A DNA stretch of 39,182 nucleotides from the NCBI GenBank assembly GCA_032718475.1, contig JAUCBJ010008269.1, positions 1 to 39,182 on the forward strand, read 5' to 3'. The DNA is from Nemertoderma westbladi (lineage: Eukaryota; Xenacoelomorpha; Nemertodermatida; Nemertodermatidae). Below are positions 1 to 6,815 of the stretch, piece after piece. The notes under the pieces were generated by a model. The model was given only the letters and a program-made list of their open reading frames with translations. It made no database searches and was not told the DNA's origin. The stretch's first letter is position 1. Every line of letters begins with the position of its first letter. Position numbers and translations under genes: made by a program.

Positions 1-285
1 TGGTTGGATTGGTGACAGCCGTGGTAGAGTTGGCGATCGAATCGATATAATAGGGTAGTGTGGGGCTAGCCACACGATGAGAGGTTTGGGTACGCGCGAA
101 GATGAATATGCTATGGTTGGTTGATGCAACGACACGAACCAATACGCGCGGGTGGTAACAGCTGTAGGAGTAAGGAGGGCATCGTGAGGTTAGGCTACGC
201 GTAGGTGATAGGCAGCGATTGGTTGAAGGCAACGAGGCGAATCAATATTGATGGTGACAGATGGTCATTAAACACCTCGATTTAG
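1..285. repeat. degenerate tandem repeats
   Basis: Related phrases recur with drift. A GGTGACAG/GGTAACAG segment occurs near 11, 154 and 272. A TTGGTTG...GCAACGA..CGAA.CAATA segment occurs near 117 and 219. Spacing is uneven, about 100 to 140 bases, so this is an old, rearranged array. It is richer in GC than its surroundings and I see no coding frame in it. It may be the 5' part of the mobile element that follows, but I cannot show that. Confidence 0.4.
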
Positions 286-348
286 CACCGGAATTTGGCA
301 TTTTTTAATTGCCTCCGAGATGTGGCCCGTAGCCCAGGCTAGGGAGGA

Positions 349-1412
349 GTGAGTGGAGGGCTATGCTTCTCCTACTACTTACTTGCCTCCACTGGTTTAG
401 AGATGCAATATATGGTGAGAATCATATCCGAGGAAACTAAGAAAATTGGATTAGATATTGAAAAATCCAAGACGAAGTGGATATACAGCTCAACATCACA
501 GCATCCAGCATTTCTGGTGTTAAATAATACTCTCATACCTGAAGCGAAAGAGTTGGTATTCCTCGGATTCAACCTTGCCGTAAAGAAACAGGATGCTCTA
601 CAATACTGCATAAGGACCATGTCGGTGGTCCATGCAATTTTCCGCAGGAAATCATGGACCGTTAAATGGTTGGACTGCAAGACAGTGGTTAGATTGTGGA
701 AGGCTGTGGGCGTGCCCTCGATTTTATATAGACTTAAATTCCTTCTTGGTGCCCTATCACAATCGCAGATTGAAATCCTGGAAATTCATTATAGGAGGCT
801 CCTAAGGGGTTTGTTATGTATTGGGCGATATGCCAGTAACTCCACCGTATATTTGCTATTTAATGGTAGTATATTTGCCAATGATGTGTTCAGGTCCTCT
901 ATTCGGACAATCATGAGTTTGCGGAGCTGCCCAAATACAAGCTTGAACTCTGGGCTCGGCATCACCCTCATACGCAATGTTACCAGTAGTGGCAGCAATT
1001 ACATTGGTCTTGGAAGCATATACGCTAAAGCATCTGCGAGATTCTCACTTCCCTACTTGAGTTCACTGGCAACGATGAAATACTCACTCAAAAGTATATT
1101 GTCGAGGGTGGCTCCCGGAGAACCATCCATCAAGGATAGAATGGACGCCTCTTTTATTGATCAGTGCCACAAACTGTCTCTCCCACTTGCAAGGAGACGC
1201 AACATATTATATACAACATATTATATACTCAACTACTTTGGTGTATCAAATCAATGTGATTTAAGTTATTGATCAATAGATCTATATTGATGTGTGATTT
1301 AGTAGCTAATTAGCCTACCTACTGAGGATTTTAACTTGTATTATTGTGTGTTTGTTTCGCGTATTTTAAACTGTCGGCCTGTCCGATTTTTATGAAATAA
1401 ATAATAAATAAT
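349..1412 (+). mobile_element. non-LTR retrotransposon fragment (RT thumb to 3' tail)
   Basis: An open frame at 349-1272 (307 residues) reads like the part of a LINE reverse transcriptase just after the catalytic FADD box. It starts LLASTGLEMQYMVRIISEET, followed by KKIGLDIEKSKTKW and, about 30 residues on, KELVFLGFNLAVK. This order is typical of the RT palm-to-thumb region and its C-terminal extension. The FADD box itself is missing, so the copy is truncated at its 5' end and is not an active polymerase. After the stop, AT-rich sequence ends in a simple AAATAAATAATAAATAAT tail at about 1395-1412, as expected for a LINE 3' end. The clade is unknown. It differs from the LINE families at 14 and 30 kb. 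Confidence 0.65.
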
Positions 1413-1548
1413 ACTTGGCAACGGGTAATTACATCAATAGGACATATCCACTACATAGTGTAAGGTAAAGTCAGCTTGTTTTATCTGTCTTTCATTAATC
1501 CATTAATTTCATTAAAGGTGGTGCAGATTAAGAAGGCGTTTGAAGCAA

Positions 1549-1569
1549 GGGGGGGGGGGGGGGGGGGGG
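1549..1569 (+). repeat. poly-G tract (21 G)
   Basis: An uninterrupted run of 21 G lies in otherwise AT-rich sequence. Such a run can form a G-quadruplex and its length is unreliable in assemblies. Confidence 0.9.
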
Positions 1570-1729
1570 ATCTTTCCTCTCTTCTTTGATTTATTCTTAT
1601 TGGTTTTGGTTAAATTTTCTTAATTATTTATTTAAATTTCTTAAGTACCGATTTTGGGATAGAATTGATCAATTTTAATCTGTATCTAATAACTGAGCCT
1701 CCCTCGTCCTGCACGATGGCCCCACGAAA

Positions 1730-1970
1730 GTGTATGATTGCATAACGGTATCATTCGCTGATGATATTATCCTTCCCCTTATGAGTACACTTCCCCTTTA
1801 TGAGAATAATATACATTATATGGCTGGAGCCATTAATTAAGCTGAAATCCATTGGGTTTAATATCTGACAGTCTAAAACTCGGTGGATAAAAACCAGATG
1901 TGGAAAAGCTAAACAACATACTCCAATACTAATTAATTTAATGGGATCGTTGATAAGGAAAATATCTACA
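1730..1970 (+). pseudogene. decayed LINE reverse-transcriptase fragment
   Basis: Translation at 1748-1774 gives VSFADDIIL, the catalytic FADD box of a LINE reverse transcriptase. In another frame at about 1842-1890 comes LKSIGFNI, a stop, then QSKTRW. This matches KKIGLDIEKSKTKW of the copy at 349-1272. Frameshifts and stops separate the pieces, so this is a dead copy of the same or a sister family. The rest of 1413-2739 shows no gene; it holds TATA-rich low-complexity DNA near 2041-2052 and 2402-2420. Confidence 0.5.
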
Positions 1971-2739
1971 ACGGTAGTTTTTCTGTACTTTTTCTGGAAA
2001 TACAAAATAATACTTTTGTACTTTGCCTGAGTTATAGCACTTATATATATATATAAAGTCCACAATTTACAAAACCTGTTCCTGTCGTATGTCATGGTAT
2101 TATATTATGTTGGATTATGTTGGTATAATATGTCGGATATTCTACAAGCGATTTTCACCATAGCTAGAACATTTAGTATCTGATGTTACTTTCTGTCATG
2201 TGATTAATTAGAAGGGTAGGTTTCTCTTCCGACGCTTTTGCCCCAGAAAATAATATTGAGCATTTCAATCATTCTGTGAGACTCAGTACCATATACTGTA
2301 TCTCCTCTCTAAGGTTGCTAAATATCCTACCAGTGAATGGCGAAACCGAATCACATGTTTGATGTTGGAATCAACAATTGGTATTCCAGAGGGAAAAACA
2401 AGATATATATTATTATTATCCGGCTTGCGCCCCGGCGGTTATATTAGAGTCGTAATGAGTAAAAGAGAACTACAGTAAACGGTTCACATTAAAATTGCAT
2501 TTAAATATTAACTTGAAATGAATGTGCAGTTAACTTGCCTCAACAATATATTGGTTTCCGAATTGTATTGTCTCCGAAGAAAAAAATTCCCATCTGATGT
2601 ATAGAGCCGACGCAGAGTATATAAGTAAATATACCATTTCCGAGTATTTAAATAAAATATATGTCTATATGATTTTGTAAACCTGATCTGGTGTTCTTTA
2701 CTCAAGTCTGCTGTTCACTGCAACTTCTATCTCGTGAGC

Positions 2740-3124
2740 CAACCCTCTCCTGATAAATTTATTTTACCGAAAATAATTTATCTTTTATTGGCGCAATTGT
2801 AGGACTAATACCATCACATCACATCCGACACCACGCTGAAGAGACCCAGTAAGGTCGAAACGCGTACGTGGTTTGGAGAGATATGAGATATTAATTTCAA
2901 TAAAAATTACGCGATTCCTAAATTTGTACACTACCCGGTTAAAAAGTACGCATGTGATGGGATTAGTCCTACAATTGCGCCAATAAAAGATAAAGTTATT
3001 TTCGGTAAAATAAACTTATCATTCGAGGTTAAGACCCCTAAGATCCCTTCCTATAAATGTATAATAACAAACACCTCGAAAAACACAGCTTGCCAACACA
3101 TTGTTACTATCAACCCTCTCCTGA
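2740..3124. mobile_element. 357-bp hammerhead-bearing foldback element with 14-bp TSDs
   Basis: A 14-base direct repeat, CAACCCTCTCCTGA, lies at 2740-2753 and 3111-3124 and brackets a 357-bp insert at 2754-3110. Inside, two arms of about 65-70 bp (2754-2818 and 2952-3021) are inverted copies with only a few differences. Between them sits a candidate hammerhead ribozyme (2830-2872). The last 45 bases (about 3066-3106) resemble the right part of a small element at 28632-28679. A long TSD plus a hammerhead suggests reverse-transcription-mediated insertion, as in Penelope-like elements or retrozymes, rather than cut-and-paste. No ORF is present, so it would be non-autonomous. It lies in the 3' flank of the MFSD11-like gene. 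Confidence 0.65.
2830..2872 (+). ncRNA. candidate minimal type I hammerhead ribozyme
   Basis: All core elements occur in order. Stem I 5' strand ACCACG (2830-2835); CUGANGA as CTGAAGA (2836-2842); stem II GACC/GGTC (2843-2846, 2853-2856) with loop CAGTAA; GAAA (2857-2860); a tiny stem III in ACGCGT (A2860-T2865 and C2861-G2864, or only the first pair with a four-base loop); H17 = A2866; stem I 3' strand CGTGGT (2867-2872), which pairs perfectly with the 5' strand. The conserved G10.1-C11.1 pair is present. Predicted cleavage is after A2866. Known hammerheads with such short stem III often act as dimers. N7 is A rather than the commoner U, which the consensus allows. Confidence 0.6.
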
Positions 3125-3156
3125 ACATTAATAGGCAAGTACCCCGTGTTAGTTGA

Positions 3157-4500
3157 TCATCTGCAGGACAATTCAACATTGATAAATGACATCATCCCGA
3201 TAAAGTTCATAACGACAAGAATGAGAAGTTGCCACTTTAAGATCAGTGTTCCTGAGTAGAAGAAAGCAACCATCGATCCGGTTGACTTTACGAACATACA
3301 TATAGCGAAAGCCGGGGCAGAATCCTCTGGGAACATAAATCCTATTAAAGAATAAATCTGTGTGTTGTAACAGGCATCACCGAAACCTAACAGGAAACTG
3401 GTGAGTAGCGCCAATGGGAGGTTGGGGTTGATGTAGGTGGGAGATAGGTCGGGTTCGATGGGCGATCGTTGGGGGAGATTTATGAAAGACAGAAAGAAGG
3501 TGAGACAGTGGACAAGGAAGCCAAGAAAGACGATGGGATCACGGCCAAACTTGTTGGTTACAAGTTTGGCCGTGATCCCATCGTGCCTTCCCATCGTGAT
3601 CCCATCGGCCTTCCCGGCCAATCCGAAGATAGCGCCCCCGAGGATCTCTCCAGCGCCCAATAGCATCCCCGAGATCCCGATATATTTCTTTACGTTTCCG
3701 CCGAAAGCGCTCGTGTTCCCGATGCAGGTACCGTAAACACCCGAGATGTAAGTCAACTCTAACCCGGTGTAGACGAAACACGCGCTCAGGGTGACCATCT
3801 GTCTTGTCTTAAACAGTCGAAAGGATAACTTCAAGGCGTCCAACGGGCCTTTCGGTTTGCTCTCTGCTGGTGCCCGAACGATCAGTAGATTGTCTTGATT
3901 TGCGTTTCCGCGTTTCTTAAGGAAAAACATGGTGGTGACCCCTAAACAACTGACTCCCAAAAGGGCAAAAAATAATTTTTCCCTTGTTGTATCGTCAATG
4001 TAGGCGACGCCTTCGAATGTAAAGTAAACGTAGAGATTTCCGAAAACTATTCTGCATTGCAGCAGCGCCCAGAATATACCGCTGTTTCGTCCGATTGTGT
4101 CCTCGTTGGAGTTTATTGTGAGGAAGTTTCCTTGCGCCGTCCATATAACGGCGGCCCCCACGCCCAACATACAGGAGCCGATGTATAGCAGCCACTCCAC
4201 TGGGTAGATGAACGAGGCTATGAATAGAGAGTAGACCACGCCCCCAGCGACCAGGGCTACTCGCGGCCCGGTGACGCATATCACAGAAGGAGCTATCCAA
4301 TAGGAAGCCGCGGCTACCCCGTAAATGATGGCTAGACTGTAGTAGCCGCTGCCGTTAAAGTTCGAATGATCGCGGTGCATTCCATTGAGAACTGTTTGTT
4401 CGACAATGGAGCAGGTTTGGAAGGCTGTGAATATCAACATGAAAGACATACCCAGAATGATCACATTAAATAGTTGTCGATCACACCCGCATGTCGCCAT
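3157..4500 (-). CDS. MFSD11: MFSD11/UNC93-like major facilitator transporter
   Basis: This 447-residue intronless frame matches the MFSD11 branch of the UNC93 family along its length. Landmarks are FNVIILGMSFMLIFTAFQTC (start of TM1), YSLAIIYGV, WTAQGNFLTINSNEDTIGRN, SGIFWALLQ, YTGLELTYISGVYGTCIG, ILGGAIFGL, FLLGFGDACYNTQIYSLIGF and EDSAPAFAI. About 11-12 hydrophobic segments fit an MFS fold; it should lie in a membrane, substrate unknown. The start has a good context (A at -3, G at +4). Two oddities. A 17-residue stretch before NKFGRDPIV has no counterpart in vertebrate MFSD11 and coincides with a DNA palindrome. The C terminus stops at NVELSCR, about 15 residues early. Vertebrate MFSD11 genes have many introns, so this is probably a retrogene, though no poly-A tail is visible. 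A TTTATT (AATAAA on the coding strand) lies near 2783. Confidence 0.85.
   Translation of the reverse strand: MATCGCDRQLFNVIILGMSFMLIFTAFQTCSIVEQTVLNGMHRDHSNFNGSGYYSLAIIYGVAAASYWIAPSVICVTGPRVALVAGGVVYSLFIASFIYPVEWLLYIGSCMLGVGAAVIWTAQGNFLTINSNEDTIGRNSGIFWALLQCRIVFGNLYVYFTFEGVAYIDDTTREKLFFALLGVSCLGVTTMFFLKKRGNANQDNLLIVRAPAESKPKGPLDALKLSFRLFKTRQMVTLSACFVYTGLELTYISGVYGTCIGNTSAFGGNVKKYIGISGMLLGAGEILGGAIFGLAGKADGITMGRHDGITAKLVTNKFGRDPIVFLGFLVHCLTFFLSFINLPQRSPIEPDLSPTYINPNLPLALLTSFLLGFGDACYNTQIYSLIGFMFPEDSAPAFAICMFVKSTGSMVAFFYSGTLILKWQLLILVVMNFIGMMSFINVELSCR
3530..3625. repeat. perfect 25-bp palindrome plus short tandem duplication inside the MFSD11-like ORF
   Basis: Bases 3530-3554 and 3560-3584 are exact reverse complements around a 5-base loop. 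On the coding strand, KFGRDPI is written normally and DGITAKL is its inverted copy just upstream. Next to it a unit of about 23 bases containing GATGGGATCACGAT is repeated once, giving DGITMGRHDGIT. The frame stays open. This is the signature of a template-switch (hairpin-templated) insertion followed by slippage, between the sixth and eighth membrane segments. Confidence 0.85.
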
Positions 4501-4888
4501 TATTATTAATTGTCACCTTTTATACGGTTGTATGTTTAATTATTCATGTTTACTGTATTCAATCTATTCATGTTACCGCACCGGTGTAAATGTTAACCTG
4601 ACATTTTAAATATAGATTCGTCAGTCCATTTTAAATATAGCCGTCGCTCCGGTGGCTTAAAGTCCGGACAATGACATAAATTTAATCTGGAATCAGGAAG
4701 TGTCATTCAATATAACCTAAAATAGTATACGGTGGGGTGAGTAAATTAATATTCACAAACTCTACATTAATAATGTGTGGCAATTAGTAACGTACAGTCA
4801 GATACGGGGGACACTTTCGACGCAATAAAAATTCATCTATCTCCAGGGGAAATTCGACGCAAATAACAACTGATTACTCTAAAAAATA
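4501..4888. other. 5' flank of the MFSD11-like gene
   Basis: AT-rich sequence with no recognisable gene. It should contain the minus-strand promoter of the transporter. I cannot define a TATA box or initiator with confidence. Confidence 0.3.
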
Positions 4889-5896
4889 AGTAGTATCTTG
4901 TGCGCACAACTTAGTATCTTGTGCGTACAACGTAGTATCTTGTGCGCACAACGTAGTATCTTGTGTGCACAACTTAGTATCTTGTGCGTACAACTTAATA
5001 TCTTGTGTGTACAACTTAGTGTGTGTACAACTTAGTATCTTGTGTGTACAATTTAGTATCTTGTGCGTACAACGTAGTATCTTGTGTGTACAACTTAGTG
5101 TGTGTACAACTTAGTATCTTGTGTGTACAATTTAGTATCTTGTGCGTACAACTTAGTATCTTGTGTGTACAACTTAGTGTGTGTACAACTTAGTATCTTG
5201 TGTGTACAATTTAGTATCTTGTGCGTACAACGTAGTATCTTGTGCGTACAACTTAGTATCTTGTGTGTACAATTTAGTATCTTGTGCGTACAACGTAGTA
5301 TCTTGTTTGTACAACTTAGTATCTTGTGTGTACAACTTAGTGTGTGTACAACGTAGTATCTTGTGCGTACAACTTAATATCTTGTGTGTACAATTTAGTA
5401 TCTTGTGCGTACAACTTAGTATCTTGTTTGTACAACTTAGTATCTTGTGTGTACAACTTAGTATCTTGTGCGTACAACTTAGTATCTTGTGCGTACAACG
5501 TAGTATCTTGTGCGTACAACTTAGTATCTTGTTTGTACAACTTAGTATCTTGTGCGTACAACGTAGTATCTTGTGCGCACAACGTAGTATCTTGTGCGTA
5601 CAACTTAGTATCTTGTGCGTACAACGTAGTATCTTGTGCGTACAACTTAGTATCTTGTTTGTACAACGTAGTATCTTGTGTGTACAACTTAGTATCTTGT
5701 GTGTACACCTTAGTATCTTGTGCGCACAACTTAGTATCTTGTGCGTGCAACTTAGTATCTTGTTTGTACAACTTAGTATCTTGTGCGTACAACCTAGTAT
5801 AATGTGTGTACAACTTAGTATCTTGTGCGTACAACTTAGTATCTTGTTTGTACAACGTAGTATCTTGTGCGTACAACGTAGTATCTTGTGCGCACA
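4889..5896. repeat. 21-bp minisatellite, about 49 units
   Basis: The unit is CTTAGTATCTTGTGCGTACAA, with recurrent variants at the third pair (CTTAG, CGTAG, TTTAG) and in the core (GCG, GTG, TTT). Four units at 5015, 5094, 5173 and 5336 are shortened to 16 bases. The core TTGTGCGCACAA is a palindrome. Because 21 is a multiple of three, several frames on both strands stay open for hundreds of bases. Those frames are artefacts of the repeat, not proteins. Confidence 0.95.
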
Positions 5897-5922
5897 TCCA
5901 CTAAAATTAATGATTTGGAGTC

Positions 5923-5993
5923 TAATGGAACCGAATGTTCCGGGCATTAGGTATTCAGGTATGAAAAATCCAACTTCTATAGAGAAAATAAAA
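5923..5993 (+). other. doubtful upstream exon of the GluN1-like gene
   Basis: Just after the minisatellite the plus strand reads MEPNVPGIRYSGMKNPTSIE then K. This resembles the GluN1 segment between M3 and S2 (ITGINDPRLRNPSDK) in spacing and in the GI and NP positions. It lies 690 bases before the first secure exon. Against it, the GT after AAA at 5994 leaves phase 0, whereas the exon at 6684 needs two bases carried over, and the acceptor side (GGAG at about 5919-5922) lacks a pyrimidine tract. It is either a decayed exon or chance similarity. Confidence 0.25.
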
Positions 5994-6094
5994 GTATTCG
6001 TCTAGCTGTTATACTAGAGGATAAAGTAAATGCCCCTAGTACAGTATAAAAATCATTCAATAAAATATTACAGGTAAGCTCATACCTTGGCAAA

Positions 6095-6170
6095 GTCATA
6101 CCTTCAAGTAGCCCTTGGCGTAAATGGTTAAATCCTGGAGGTCGTGAGTTCGAACCTTGCCCCAACTTTC
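6095..6170 (+). repeat. tRNA-like (SINE?) segment
   Basis: A GAGTTCGAACC B-box-like motif at about 6148 follows an A-box-like TGGCGTAAATGG at about 6117. No full cloverleaf forms. It is likely a SINE head or tRNA relic. Confidence 0.3.
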
Positions 6171-6296
6171 GAATATCGATTTGGCAGGTCACAAGTACAG
6201 CACAAATGGCCTTGATCTTAACGTTCGGCTGTTTTTCCTTCCATGCCTTTGTTTTCGGTATTAATACATACTACTGTACATCGCGATTCTACAGGT

Positions 6297-6405
6297 GCTG
6301 CATGTTAGCTCAGTTTGTTGAGTACCGGGCTTACAACCTATTGGTTATAGGTTCGAGCCCCGTTTCTCACACAGGGTGGTTTGTGAGAAAGGAATCTATC
6401 TATCT
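6297..6405 (+). repeat. tRNA-derived SINE-like sequence
   Basis: TTAGCTCAGTTTGTTGAG (about 6305-6322) is a good A box and D arm. GGTTCGAGCCCC (about 6350-6361) is a good B box. The anticodon stem does not pair, so it is not a functional tRNA gene. A CTATCTATCTATA tail follows at about 6395-6408 and abuts a LINE 3' end in the opposite orientation. Confidence 0.5.
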
Positions 6406-6570
6406 ATAATCGGCCTGCTGCATTGCAGTTGTACCACATTGAGATGCTGTGATGGCTTAAAAGAAAAATTATGCCACCACCAACAAATCCACAGTATGCA
6501 TGCTGTGAATGCTCTGCCGCCTTGTCGACAAAATTGCTCCGCCACAATCCGTTATGGCCGATGCGAACCG
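6406..6570 (-). mobile_element. LINE family B 3' fragment (variant 3' end)
   Basis: Read on the minus strand this matches the 3' end of the LINEs at 13.3, 15.1, 21.5 and 29.5 kb, including GAGCAATTTTGTCGACAAG. It ends in GCAGGCCGATTATAGATAGATAG. It has an extra block containing GTGGTGGCATAATTTTT that is a diverged second copy of the ORF end, also seen in the copy near 13.5 kb. Only the last part of the element survives. Confidence 0.6.
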
Positions 6571-6683
6571 TTAGTAGACCTAACAGTACGACCCCTTCAG
6601 TTTCCACACCTTTCGAGTTTAATAATGGTATGGTGATTCAATTGTACGGCATTAAATCATTATTATATCAATGATTTATTTAG

Positions 6684-6815
6684 ATTTGGTACAGTTCGGG
6701 GCAGCGCCGTGGAGCAATACTTTAACGGGAAGATCGAATTCTCTACCATGACTCACTTTATGAAGGAATTTTCTACAAATAGTCCCGAAAGTGGAGTCCA
6801 ATCGATTCTCAATGG
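6684..6815 (+). CDS. GRIN1-like: GluN1-like exon a (S2 lobe)
   Basis: It begins after TTTATTTAG with one base of a split codon and ends AATGG before GTAGGT. It encodes FGTVRGSAVEQYFNGKIEFS and the following helix to SILN. GluN1 has QSSVD where this has GSAVE, so the second serine (rat S688, an agonist contact) is alanine. Confidence 0.8.

Noticed and set aside
3437-3736. Plus-strand frames opposite the transporter
   Set aside because: Antisense shadows of the MFSD11-like gene with no family resemblance.
5102-6005. Long overlapping frames on both strands (up to 274 residues) over the 21-bp array
   Set aside because: The 7-codon period keeps frames open automatically. The peptides are pure repeats such as VYNLVSC or THKILSC.
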